Assembly: GCA_012842105.1 (NCBI GenBank)
Contig: DUTL01000229.1
Location: 1 to 7,621, forward strand
Direction of reading: 5' to 3'
DNA: 7,621 nucleotides
From: Candidatus Fermentithermobacillaceae bacterium
GTDB lineage: Bacteria; Bacillota; Sulfobacillia; Fermentithermobacillales; Fermentithermobacillaceae
Below are positions 1 through 6,854 of the stretch, piece by piece. The stretch's first letter is position 1; each line of letters starts with the position of its first letter. The notes beneath the pieces were generated by a model that saw nothing but the letters and a program-made list of their open reading frames with translations, made no database searches and was not told where the DNA came from. A program made the translations under genes and the position numbers.

Positions 1-726
1 AAAGAGCAGTACAAAACGGTGCGCGAGAGCATGCCGGCCACGGGGAACAGAGGCGTAATCATGACCGTGTGCCCAACCGGGGCAGGTACCGCTACCAAAA
101 TTAGGGATCTAATACTGGATAAGCTTTCCATAGCCAGGACTATGGATGTTATTCCTGTAAGCGCCCTGGAGGATATCGATGAGGCAGTTTCGAGTTTGGG
201 AAATAGGCTTTGCGTGGTTGTTGGGAGCATTGATCCGGAGATTGATGATGTGCCATTTGTCGGAGTTGATGAAATTCTTAGTGATGAAGGGTTAAAGAGA
301 GTCGAAAGGCTGCTCAAAGGATGGGATTCCTCAGAACTTACGGGGCCGGTAAGGGAGGTTGAATCTCGGGAAGACATCTTGAGCCTTATCAGAAGCCAGA
401 TGCACCGCTTTGTGTCTTCGGTTACGCCTGAGGAAGCTGAAATTGTGTGTGATACAGTGCTGCGCAGCCTTGAGAATGAGTTTTACGCCAGGGCCCTTCC
501 TGTAGATCTTATGAGCAGAGTGTATCTACACACTGCATGTATGGTTGACAGAATCGCCTCAGGAAACGAACTGGAACTCCCGGCCTGGGGTGAAAACGAG
601 CGCAAACGGCGGAAAGATGAATTTGCACAACTCAAACAGATCTTGGACAATGCCGGAGCCCGGGTTGATCTTAAGGTGCCCGAAAGCGAAATAGACTATT
701 TTCTGGCCGCTCTTCCATCCAATTGA
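1..726 (+). CDS. LevR-like sigma-54-dependent PTS-regulated activator, C-terminal part (5' end outside window)
   Basis: The frame is open from base 1 and ends at TGA 724-726, so this is the last 241 residues of a larger protein. Known LevR family order is sigma-54 AAA+ domain, PRD, EIIA-Man-like, EIIB-Gat-like, then a second PRD; only the last two are visible. Residues about 19-100 look like the EIIB-like domain, opening with VCPTGAGTATKI, whose Cys24 sits where an EIIB phosphocysteine would be. Residues about 125-235 look like the terminal PRD, with His177 in VYLHTACMVDRI; this is a candidate for the PRD2 histidine phosphorylated by the cognate EIIB in Bacillus LevR. Inferred role: a cytoplasmic activator whose activity is tuned by PTS phosphorylation, acting on the sigma-54 promoter at 2089. 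The AAA+ and DNA-binding parts are not visible, so the sigma-54 assignment rests on domain order and on that promoter. The next gene starts 129 bases downstream. Confidence 0.85.
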   Translation, partial: KEQYKTVRESMPATGNRGVIMTVCPTGAGTATKIRDLILDKLSIARTMDVIPVSALEDIDEAVSSLGNRLCVVVGSIDPEIDDVPFVGVDEILSDEGLKRVERLLKGWDSSELTGPVREVESREDILSLIRSQMHRFVSSVTPEEAEIVCDTVLRSLENEFYARALPVDLMSRVYLHTACMVDRIASGNELELPAWGENERKRRKDEFAQLKQILDNAGARVDLKVPESEIDYFLAALPSN

Positions 727-740
727 GCCGGTTGAGCCGG
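723..740 (+). repeat. Tandem 9-bp direct repeat at the end of the levR-like gene
   Basis: TTGAGCCGG occurs twice back to back (723-731 and 732-740); the first copy contains the TGA stop. The second copy overlaps a short GCCGG/CCGGC stem (736-740 with 749-753) whose loop holds AAGGAGGG, a Shine-Dalgarno-like string with no usable start codon after it. No function is assigned; it may be a small duplication or weak structure. Confidence 0.4.
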
Positions 741-792
741 AAGGAGGGCCGGCGTAGCTAACAGCTGCTGAACCACCTGCAGTAACTCACTT

Positions 793-806
793 TTGGCTTA
801 GGCCAA
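793..806. promoter_or_regulatory. Short inverted repeat upstream of the MFS gene
   Basis: TTGGC-TTAG-GCCAA is a perfect 5-bp inverted repeat with a 4-base centre, about 50 bases before the MFS start. The stem is short and is followed by A-rich rather than T-rich sequence, so it is a poor terminator; an operator or weak RNA hairpin is possible. I see no convincing -35/-10 promoter in the 727-855 spacer and no clear terminator for the upstream gene. Confidence 0.25.
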
Positions 807-855
807 TTAAGAAAAACAAGCACTATTTAACATAGCACGATAGGAGACAGTATGT

Positions 856-2088
856 ATGGCAAAATTTCGCAGTTGGGTTAATGAGGCATCCAGCGGGCGC
901 CCGAGAGAGTTCATGACAGTATTGCTTCTGGTGATCGCCAATGGTTTTATTTGGCAGATGGTCATATCAGTGATCCCATTGTTGTCTAAATCACTCGGTG
1001 CAGGCGAGGTTGAGATAGGGGTTATCTCAGTAATTCCGGCAATTACCACTATTATAGCCAGTGTCCCAGGGAGTTTGCTCGGGCAAAAACTGGGGAAACG
1101 ATTCTTGTTCATATCAAGCCAACTAACAGGTATAGCATGCGCGCTAGCCTTGCTCAATGCCAGGGGATTTTCCCAGATAATCATAGCCCAGGTGTTGTTT
1201 GGCGTATCCAACGCGCTTTTCTGGCCTACTGAATTGGCTTATTTCAGCGAAATTATACCCGGGCATATGCGTGCAGGGGTGATGGGGTATACCCTGGCGG
1301 TTTGTTCCATTGCAGGGACAATGGGGCCGAGCCTGGGCGGGTATCTCATTGACAACCACGGGTATGGGCCGGTATTTGGCGTATACGTAGCAGTTGTTTC
1401 TGCCTGCTGTCTGGTTGCATTCACGCTCCCCAGGTCACAACCGGTGGGAACATACCGGGGCGAAACGGCAGGCTCAGGATTGGCAGGTGCAGTTGAGGTT
1501 CTGAGAAGGCCTGCGCTCCAGGTTACAGTTATGAACACCTTCTTTAACTCTATAACATTGCAAACCCTCGATGTATTCTTCCCTGTGTTGCTTGCTAACT
1601 TGGGCTATTCGGCGATGCTTATCGGGACAGTTACTACAGTAAGAATGGCAGGGCTAACACTCATGCGCCTATTCATCGGTAGGCTTACAGAGCGTGTTCC
1701 GGCCCCGCGCTTGCTGTTCTCAGGTTTGTTTTTGTCTTCCCTGGCTGTTGGGCTGATCCCCCTGGCTCCTGTTCCCTTTTGCATTTACGCATGTAGCCTG
1801 CTTGCAGGGGTAGGTTATGGTGCTGTGTCTGTCCTTACTCCAACCATCATTGCTGAGAACAGTGATTCGAGTGAGCGTGGAGTGGCCATGGCGCTGGACA
1901 ACGCTGCGTTCAACGGCGGAAGGGTCTCTAGTGGGATTGGGATTGGATGGATAGGGGGGATGGTCGGCCTTGGCACGTCGATACTGGTTGCCAGTGCAGT
2001 GGTATTCTCAGGGCTTGCATACTCCCTGTCAGTATACGTGCGCAATACCAGGGTTCCCAGCCAGCGCTATGAGTATCGTAACACATGA
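856..2088 (+). CDS. Major facilitator superfamily transporter
   Basis: A 410-residue, strongly hydrophobic protein of usual MFS length, consistent with about 12 membrane helices in two six-helix halves. The first helix begins near residue 20. The motif-A-like loop GQKLGKR lies at residues 76-82 between helices 2 and 3, and a weaker equivalent (GRLTER) at 275-280 marks the second half. A polar central loop spans about 192-215. The start ATG 856 has GGAG (843-846) nine bases upstream; an ATG at 852 is out of frame. Substrate cannot be told from sequence; sugar uptake, metabolite export and drug efflux are all possible. It sits between the levR-like gene and the sigma-54 promoter, so it is not transcribed from that promoter and may be co-transcribed with the regulator. 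The last two codons and stop end immediately before the promoter. Confidence 0.85.
   Translation: MAKFRSWVNEASSGRPREFMTVLLLVIANGFIWQMVISVIPLLSKSLGAGEVEIGVISVIPAITTIIASVPGSLLGQKLGKRFLFISSQLTGIACALALLNARGFSQIIIAQVLFGVSNALFWPTELAYFSEIIPGHMRAGVMGYTLAVCSIAGTMGPSLGGYLIDNHGYGPVFGVYVAVVSACCLVAFTLPRSQPVGTYRGETAGSGLAGAVEVLRRPALQVTVMNTFFNSITLQTLDVFFPVLLANLGYSAMLIGTVTTVRMAGLTLMRLFIGRLTERVPAPRLLFSGLFLSSLAVGLIPLAPVPFCIYACSLLAGVGYGAVSVLTPTIIAENSDSSERGVAMALDNAAFNGGRVSSGIGIGWIGGMVGLGTSILVASAVVFSGLAYSLSVYVRNTRVPSQRYEYRNT
1983..1995. promoter_or_regulatory. Possible activator-binding dyad upstream of the sigma-54 promoter
   Basis: ACTGG-TTG-CCAGT is a perfect 5-bp inverted repeat inside the 3' part of the MFS gene. 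Its centre lies about 125 bases before the transcription start predicted from the -24/-12 element, a distance suited to a bacterial enhancer of the LevR type. A short dyad inside coding sequence can easily arise by chance, so this is only a candidate. Confidence 0.15.
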
Positions 2089-2104
2089 TGGCACGGTTAT
2101 TGCA
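2089..2104 (+). promoter_or_regulatory. Sigma-54 (RpoN) -24/-12 promoter for the PTS operon
   Basis: TGGCACGGTTATTGCA matches the sigma-54 consensus (TGGCAC, N5, TTGCA) at every defined position. The invariant GG (2090-2091) and GC (2102-2103) are separated by exactly 10 bases. It begins on the base after the MFS stop codon and is followed by a T/A-rich tract. The expected transcription start is about 2114-2116, giving a leader of about 50 bases before the EIIA start at 2165. Sigma-54 promoters need an AAA+ activator, which fits the LevR-type gene upstream and matches the known organisation of levanase- and mannose-type PTS operons in Firmicutes. Confidence 0.9.
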
Positions 2105-2151
2105 TTTTATAATATATGAAGTGAGTATTAATCTTGATTGTATATGTCACT

Positions 2152-2157
2152 AGGGGG
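2152..2157 (+). promoter_or_regulatory. Ribosome binding site deciding the EIIA start
   Basis: AGGGGG lies seven bases before ATG 2165. In-frame alternatives at TTG 2138 and ATG 2144 have no such site upstream and would add residues with no family counterpart, so 2165 is preferred. Confidence 0.6.
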
Positions 2158-2164
2158 TACCAAG

Positions 2165-2599
2165 ATGGCAAAAAACGTACAAGACCATTTCACGCCCGAG
2201 GTCCCGGGCCTCGTGATTGTGACTCATGGGAGGTGGGGTGAAGAGCTCTTGAAGAGCGCTGAGATGATCGCAGGCGAAATGGAGCAAGTTGTGGCCATAT
2301 CGCTGGCGGCGGGTGAGGAGCCTTTGGAGTACCAAAGACGAATTACCAGAGTGCTTGAGACACTTCCTGAGGGCTCAGTGGTATTTGCCGACCTTCTAGG
2401 CGGTACGCCCTGTAACTGCTCGGCAGCTTTATCTAAGAAATACTCTATCGGTATCGTTTCAGGTGTAAACCTTCCTATGTTACTGGAAGCTCTTTGTTTG
2501 AGGCAGAGCCTTTCTGGGGAAGAACTAGCTGCGGCATTGGTAGGCGCAGGCAGGGAAGGAATTCAGAACGTGTTGAGTGTGTTGAGCGAGGTCGTGTAA
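2165..2599 (+). CDS. PTS mannose-family EIIA component
   Basis: A 144-residue cytoplasmic phosphocarrier of the EIIA-Man fold that receives phosphate from HPr and passes it to EIIB. The segment LVIVTHGRWGEELLKSAEMI (residues 16-35) contains the expected phosphorylated histidine, His21, equivalent to His10 of E. coli ManX. The second family signature, ADLLGGTPCN (75-84), supplies the acidic residue (Asp76) near the active site and the GGTP loop. Length fits a stand-alone EIIA; unlike E. coli ManX it is not fused to EIIB. It is the first gene after the sigma-54 promoter. The following EIIB gene starts 90 bases later, a longer gap than at the other PTS junctions. The family call is firm; the transported substrate is not determined. 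Confidence 0.92.
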   Translation: MAKNVQDHFTPEVPGLVIVTHGRWGEELLKSAEMIAGEMEQVVAISLAAGEEPLEYQRRITRVLETLPEGSVVFADLLGGTPCNCSAALSKKYSIGIVSGVNLPMLLEALCLRQSLSGEELAAALVGAGREGIQNVLSVLSEVV

Positions 2600-2671
2600 C
2601 GTGTGTCCGGGCCCAACCACCGACGTGTATGCCGAGTGGCGGAGCATGCGATCTTCAAGGCTAGTTCATAT

Positions 2672-2683
2672 AGGAAGGGAGGG
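2672..2683 (+). promoter_or_regulatory. Ribosome binding site deciding the EIIB GTG start
   Basis: AGGAAGGGAGGG ends six bases before GTG 2690. The frame is open back to GTG 2603, but translation from there adds 29 residues not seen in the family, while 2690 places the active-site histidine at residue 15 as in Bacillus LevE. Confidence 0.65.
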
Positions 2684-2689
2684 TTTAAT

Positions 2690-3166
2690 GTGGCTGATTT
2701 TGCACTAATCCGTATAGACCATCGTTTGATTCACGGACAAGTTGTGGGAATCTGGATGAAAGAACTCAAAGCTGACCACATCTTGGTTATTGATGATCCC
2801 CTGGCCAAAGACTCGTTCATGCAGAGGATCTATACTGCAGCGGCACCACCTACTGCAAAGGTCGAAATGATGGCCGTAGATCAAGTAATTGAGCGCTGGA
2901 ACGAAGATCAATTTGGCTCAGGATCATACCTCGTTCTCTTACGAGATGTTGACACGGTGCTAAGAGTATGGAAAGGCGGATTTCCGATCAAGCAACTCCA
3001 GATCGGCAATCTTGCTGCAATTCCAGGAAAGAAACTGCTTCATAAGAGCAGCCGGCTTACTCAGGAGCACCTGGACGCACTTTCTGAGATGGTGGAAGGA
3101 GGTGTGGAGATTTTCTGCCAAGCGGTACCGCTTGAGAACAAGGTCGACCTTAGGAAACTTGGATAA
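2690..3166 (+). CDS. PTS mannose-family EIIB component
   Basis: A 158-residue cytoplasmic EIIB of the mannose/fructose/sorbose family, which transfers phosphate from EIIA to the incoming sugar. The N-terminal signature RIDHRLIHGQV (residues 8-18) carries the phosphorylated histidine His15, the same position as His15 of Bacillus LevE. The remainder matches the family pattern, including VIDDPLAKD (33-41), a QIGNLA segment (104-109) and a GVEIFCQAVP strand near the C terminus (138-147). Length is normal. By analogy with LevR systems this protein may also phosphorylate the terminal PRD of the upstream regulator when substrate is absent. The EIIC gene follows after 34 bases with its own strong ribosome binding site. 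Confidence 0.92.
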   Translation: MADFALIRIDHRLIHGQVVGIWMKELKADHILVIDDPLAKDSFMQRIYTAAAPPTAKVEMMAVDQVIERWNEDQFGSGSYLVLLRDVDTVLRVWKGGFPIKQLQIGNLAAIPGKKLLHKSSRLTQEHLDALSEMVEGGVEIFCQAVPLENKVDLRKLG

Positions 3167-3200
3167 TAACCTGGGAACTTGAAAAAGGAGGATTCCAACA

Positions 3201-3956
3201 GTGGAAGCTAGTGTAACTGTAATGCAAGCCCTACTTGCCGGATTAAGTTACTATCTGGGTACGGCACTGCTCGGCTATACTAATATGCTGTATAACCCGC
3301 TTGTGATTGCACTTCCCCTGGGCTTGGTAATGGGGGACGTACCGCAAGCAATGATCATAGGTGCTTATCTACAGATGGTGTATATCGGTGTAGTCAGCGG
3401 TTTGGGCGGTGTAGCCACAGTTGACAAGCCCTTGGCCACAGCAATTACAATTCCTATTGCTATCGCCACGGGAATGAAGCCTGAGTTGGCAATGGCTATT
3501 GCTCTTCCATTCGGTATATTGGGAGCTAACATTTCCCACTTGGAGAAACTCATTTTCACCTACTTTGTGCACAAAGCTGATAAGTACGCTGAAGATGCTA
3601 ATACTGGCGCTATAGTACGTTGTTCCACAATATATCCTCAGCTTGTTAAACTGGTGCTGCGAACAACTCCTGTAGCTCTGATTGTTTACCTGGGTCCCTC
3701 GATGGTTCAGTCGGTCTTGGATGCCATGCCTGAAGCATTAATGCACGGCCTTCAGGTGGCAGGCGGCCTACTGCCTGCTATGGGATTTGGGATCACGCTT
3801 AAAGTTATAGGTAGAAAAGACCTGCTGTATTATTTCTTTGCCGGCTTTTTCTTCTTAAAGTACTTCCAATTGGATATTATGGCAGCAGCTATTTTCGGAA
3901 CCATCCTTGCGTTCATGCACATTAACTTCGTAGGAGGTGCGGAACATGGCAACTAA
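3201..3956 (+). CDS. PTS mannose-family EIIC membrane component
   Basis: A 251-residue polytopic membrane protein of normal EIIC-Man/Sor length that with EIID forms the sugar-translocating complex. Family features include the early YNPLVIALPLGLVMGDVPQA region (31-50), followed by IGAYLQMVYIGV (53-64), and the conserved AGGLLPAMGFGI segment (187-198). Several hydrophobic helices alternate with short loops, and a charged cytoplasmic-type stretch (HKADKYAEDANTG) spans 124-136. Start is GTG 3201 with AAGGAGG (3185-3191) nine bases upstream; the next in-frame ATG is seven codons later and lacks a comparable site. The 3' end overlaps the EIID start by 11 bases, indicating translational coupling of the two membrane subunits. 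Confidence 0.93.
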   Translation: MEASVTVMQALLAGLSYYLGTALLGYTNMLYNPLVIALPLGLVMGDVPQAMIIGAYLQMVYIGVVSGLGGVATVDKPLATAITIPIAIATGMKPELAMAIALPFGILGANISHLEKLIFTYFVHKADKYAEDANTGAIVRCSTIYPQLVKLVLRTTPVALIVYLGPSMVQSVLDAMPEALMHGLQVAGGLLPAMGFGITLKVIGRKDLLYYFFAGFFFLKYFQLDIMAAAIFGTILAFMHINFVGGAEHGN

Positions 3957-4788
3957 TACGTCTAACGATGTTGATCTCAAGCCTGAGAAGATAACCAGGA
4001 GAGACGTGACTATGGCAGCCTTGCGTTGGTGGTGGGTTTGCGAGCAAGCCCTTAACGTTGAAAGGCTGCAGAACTTAGCATTTACTACGACTATGATTCC
4101 CATCCTTAAGAAACTCTATAAAAAGAAAGAGGATCTTAGTGAAGCACTGAAGAGGCACTTGAACTTCTTTAACACTCAGGGCGTATGGGGTACCATCATT
4201 CACGGTACCGTTGTTGCAATGGAAGAGCAGAAGGCTAACGGGGGAGAGATGACCGGAGATGCCATAGTGGCGTTCAAGACCGCATTAATGGGCCCTATGG
4301 CAGGTATCGGCGATACCATGGACTGGTTGACTCTTATGCCGCTCATCCTTAGTATTTCGATTCCTATCGCTGCCAGAGGCAGCTGGGTCGGCGCGGTTCT
4401 TCCCTGGTCGCTGTTCCTGGTCATAACGTTGGCGGAAAGCTATTTCTTCTGGCACCTTGGATATAGAGTCGGGCGCGAATCCATCGCTAACCTGCTTGAG
4501 GGTGGACAGCTAAAGACACTTATGACTGCATGCAGTGTTCTCGGTACGTTTATGATGGGTGCTCTTGCTTGCAGTTTTGTTAACGTATCCACTCCCCTTG
4601 TTTGGACTTCAGGCGATTTTGATTTTGTGCTTCAAGAGATCGTAGACGGCATTATTCCGGGGCTTCTGCCATTGCTTGCAGTGTTTGGCGTGTACCTCTT
4701 CTTGGACAAGAAGAATCCAAAGTATACCACGGTTGTACTTTGGCTGCTGGTGATTGGTATTGGCCTTGGAATGTTGGGTATTCTGTAG
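3946..4788 (+). CDS. PTS mannose-family EIID membrane component
   Basis: A 280-residue EIID, partner of EIIC in the translocation complex. The cytoplasmic N-terminal half carries HLNFFNTQ (71-78) and GPMAGIGD (116-123), both hallmark EIID motifs, followed by hydrophobic helices and the conserved LLEGGQLKTLMTACSVLG region (183-200); a final helix covers about 261-280. After GIGD the sequence is TMDWLTLMPL rather than the PVFWGT-type string common in mannose transporters, suggesting a different specificity subgroup. ATG 3946 is chosen because TAGGAGG (3931-3937) lies eight bases upstream; GTG 3937 lies inside that site. The gene begins before the EIIC stop. A strong hairpin starts 12 bases after its own stop. 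Confidence 0.93.
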   Translation: MATNTSNDVDLKPEKITRRDVTMAALRWWWVCEQALNVERLQNLAFTTTMIPILKKLYKKKEDLSEALKRHLNFFNTQGVWGTIIHGTVVAMEEQKANGGEMTGDAIVAFKTALMGPMAGIGDTMDWLTLMPLILSISIPIAARGSWVGAVLPWSLFLVITLAESYFFWHLGYRVGRESIANLLEGGQLKTLMTACSVLGTFMMGALACSFVNVSTPLVWTSGDFDFVLQEIVDGIIPGLLPLLAVFGVYLFLDKKNPKYTTVVLWLLVIGIGLGMLGIL

Positions 4789-4800
4789 AGTGTGATAGGC

Positions 4801-4843
4801 GAAAATCAGGCGGTGGGTTTGCTTTGGCCGCCGCCTGATTTTC
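4801..4843 (+). terminator. Strong hairpin, probable intrinsic terminator or attenuator after EIID
   Basis: Perfect 13-bp inverted arms, GAAAATCAGGCGG (4801-4813) and CCGCCTGATTTTC (4831-4843), extend inward by a G-U and two G-C pairs, leaving an 11-base loop. The GC-rich core ends in TTTT on the 3' side and begins with AAAA on the 5' side, so it could act in either direction. It lies between EIID and the dehydrogenase ribosome binding site (GGAGG, 4852-4856), so it probably lowers expression of the downstream enzymes relative to the PTS genes, or stabilises the 3' end of the PTS mRNA, rather than ending the operon completely. Confidence 0.75.
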
Positions 4844-4863
4844 TAGAGGTTGGAGGGATATAG

Positions 4864-5907
4864 ATGAAGTCAAAAGCAGCTGTAATGGAAGGCATTGGCA
4901 AGATGGGCATTCGGGAACTGGATATTCCGGAACCCGGCGAAGGCGAAGTGCTTGTCAGGAACCACAAGTGCAACATCTGTACAACTGATTGGCAGACGTG
5001 GGCAGGACTCAGGAAATCTCAGGGCAGGAAGTTCCCCTGGGCACCCGGGCATGAGATGGGTTCAGAGATTGTGGCTGTAGGAAAAGGCGTAAACAAAGAA
5101 CTTAAAATAGGCGACCATGTAGGTTTCGGATACGGGTTTTGTGGAGAGTGTTACTGGTGCCGTCGTGGAGACACGAGCAAGTGTACCGGTGAAGGGACAT
5201 CATATTCTTACAATGGGCTAACAGGAAGTTTTGGTATGTCTCAGTATATGCTTGTTCCTTCAAAAATGGTGTACAAGGTGAGCCTAGAACTTCCCTGGGA
5301 AGAAGCTGGCTACCTTGAGCCTTTGGGCACAGCTATTCGTGGGGTAAGACGCCTTAGGGTAAAACCCGGCGAGAACATTTTGGTTATCGGTGCGGGCAAC
5401 CTTGGATTGGTTAACGCTCAAGCAGCCAGGGCGTTTGGTGGCAGGGTCATGGTAAGCGAGATTAATGAAGAGCGTTGTGGTATAGCAGAATCCCTGGGCT
5501 TTGAAACAGTCAATCCCAAGAAAGCCGACGTTGCAGCCTGGTGCAAAGAGAAGACTGATGGCAGGGGCGTAGACGGTGTCATCCTTGCAGTTGGAAACAC
5601 AGCTGCGAACCAGCAGGCGCTTGAGGCAGTAGGTGTTACAGGCAGAATCTTGTTCTTTGCCGCAGGATATCCTGCTCCCGAGATTGAGGTTGATCCAAAC
5701 ACCATTCATTACACGGAAATTGAGTTAATCGGTACCTACGGTGGAGACCTTCGCGACTGGCAGCTGGCAGCTGACTTTCTATCCCGAGGTATCGTCAAGA
5801 CAGACAAGTTGGTTTCACACCAGGTGCCCTTAGACGAAGTTCAGCATGCGTTTGAACTCGCTGCCACGCCTGGCAATTATCGTGTTTCACTGGTGTTGTG
5901 GCCGTAG
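4864..5907 (+). CDS. Zinc-dependent medium-chain alcohol/polyol(-phosphate) dehydrogenase
   Basis: A 347-residue cytosolic MDR-family dehydrogenase of normal length (sorbitol, threonine and galactitol-1-phosphate dehydrogenase relatives). Catalytic zinc ligands are recognisable as Cys39 (NICTTD), His63-Glu64 (PGHE) and Glu152 (LEPLG). The structural zinc site is complete: Cys93, Cys96, Cys99 and Cys107. The Rossmann motif GAGNLG is at 176-181, and acidic Glu199 at the end of the following strand (MVSEIN) predicts NAD(H) preference. ATG 4864 has GGAGG seven bases upstream. Its place after a sugar PTS and before a class II aldolase suggests oxidation of a PTS-derived alditol phosphate to a ketose phosphate, but the motifs do not fix the substrate; an unphosphorylated alcohol is also possible. 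Confidence 0.88.
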   Translation: MKSKAAVMEGIGKMGIRELDIPEPGEGEVLVRNHKCNICTTDWQTWAGLRKSQGRKFPWAPGHEMGSEIVAVGKGVNKELKIGDHVGFGYGFCGECYWCRRGDTSKCTGEGTSYSYNGLTGSFGMSQYMLVPSKMVYKVSLELPWEEAGYLEPLGTAIRGVRRLRVKPGENILVIGAGNLGLVNAQAARAFGGRVMVSEINEERCGIAESLGFETVNPKKADVAAWCKEKTDGRGVDGVILAVGNTAANQQALEAVGVTGRILFFAAGYPAPEIEVDPNTIHYTEIELIGTYGGDLRDWQLAADFLSRGIVKTDKLVSHQVPLDEVQHAFELAATPGNYRVSLVLWP

Positions 5908-5982
5908 TTGAATGCAGGAAACTAGTCAGAATGATTATGGCAGTGTGGCAGAGTTATTTGCGGGCAAAGGAGGAAGCAGTAA

Positions 5983-6813
5983 ATGTTAGTACGTATGGAT
6001 GATATCTTAAAGAAAGCTTCGGCAGAGGGCTATGGCGTACCTGCTCCTAACATCATGGATGCTGAAACATTTCGCGCATGCCTTGAAGTGGCCAGAAAGC
6101 TTCGTGCGCCAATTATAATTGACGCAGGCGAAGAACACGCAGATTTTATTGGCGAAGCGGCACGTTTTTTTGAGAGACAGTTCCCCGAAATTCCGTTTGC
6201 GGTAAACTTGGACCATGGTTCAACTTTTGAAGGGGCTGTAAGATGCATTAGAGCCGGATACACGTCTATTATGGTAGATAGATCCCAGGCTCCCTTTGAG
6301 CAGAACGTGAGTGAAACCGCTGAATTGGTCAAGATTGCACACGCGGCAGATGTATCTGTGGAGGCTGAACTTGGGCACGTAGGCCAAGGAGTTAGCTACG
6401 ACGAGGACAGAGACGCGGGCTTGACTAGAGTAGAAGATGCAGTTAAGTACGTAGAAAAGACCGGGGTTGACTGCTTGGCTGTAGCTGTTGGGACTGCTCA
6501 TGGCAGATATGTTGGAACTCCGAAACTTGATTTCGATCGTCTTACAGCTATCAGAAAAGCAGTTTCAGTGCCCTTGGTGCTTCACGGCGGCTCTTCTTCA
6601 GGAGATGAGAACTTGAGGAAGGCAGTGGAACTGGGGATTGCAAAGGTTAATCTATGGACCGACCTGAGTAACGGAGCGTGTGACAAAGTCAAAGGTTACC
6701 TGGAGAGAAAAGAGTTCCCGAGTTATGCAGGCATTCTCAAATTGGGGTTAAGCGGCTACAAGGCAGTTCTCACTCACTACATGGAACTGTTTGGGTGTGT
6801 TAACCGTATATAG
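5983..6813 (+). CDS. Class II (zinc) ketose-phosphate aldolase, fructose/tagatose-bisphosphate aldolase family
   Basis: A 276-residue TIM-barrel aldolase close in length to GatY/KbaY (about 285). Expected active-site residues are present: Asp77-His78 (NLDHGS; general acid/base and zinc ligand), Glu129 (VEAELG), His173 (GTAHG) and His201 (LHGGSS) as further metal-site residues. The family reaction is reversible cleavage of a ketose (bis)phosphate to dihydroxyacetone phosphate and an aldehyde. Two positions depart from usual family patterns: MVDRS (97-101), where M-D-G/A-S is common, and KVNLWTDL (221-228), where Asp, Asn or Ala is usual instead of Trp225; both flank the substrate phosphate/sugar pocket, so substrate may differ from fructose-1,6-bisphosphate. 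ATG 5983 is supported by AAAGGAGG (5966-5973) nine bases upstream. It follows the dehydrogenase by 75 bases, probably in the same transcript. Confidence 0.88.
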   Translation: MLVRMDDILKKASAEGYGVPAPNIMDAETFRACLEVARKLRAPIIIDAGEEHADFIGEAARFFERQFPEIPFAVNLDHGSTFEGAVRCIRAGYTSIMVDRSQAPFEQNVSETAELVKIAHAADVSVEAELGHVGQGVSYDEDRDAGLTRVEDAVKYVEKTGVDCLAVAVGTAHGRYVGTPKLDFDRLTAIRKAVSVPLVLHGGSSSGDENLRKAVELGIAKVNLWTDLSNGACDKVKGYLERKEFPSYAGILKLGLSGYKAVLTHYMELFGCVNRI

Positions 6814-6854
6814 GTAGTCACCCTGGTGGTCAGTTACGGCGATGTTGACATGAG

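Noticed and set aside
591..604. cre-like sequence (TGAAAACGAGCGCA) for catabolite repression
   Set aside because: It has at least two mismatches to the consensus in the second half and lies inside the levR-like coding region, with no promoter near it.
2108..2113. TATAAT that could be a sigma-70 -10 box for the PTS operon
   Set aside because: No -35-like hexamer occurs 16-18 bases upstream (2085-2090 reads ATGATG), and the overlapping sigma-54 element is a far better match.
2603..2689. N-terminal extension of EIIB from GTG 2603
   Set aside because: The added 29 residues do not resemble the family and GTG 2690 has a much stronger ribosome binding site, putting the active-site His at the expected residue 15.
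5946..5961. Second sigma-54-like element (TGGCA...TTGC) before the aldolase gene
   Set aside because: The GG and GC dinucleotides are 11 bases apart rather than 10, and the -24 half lacks the final consensus C. Off-by-one spacing normally abolishes sigma-54 recognition.
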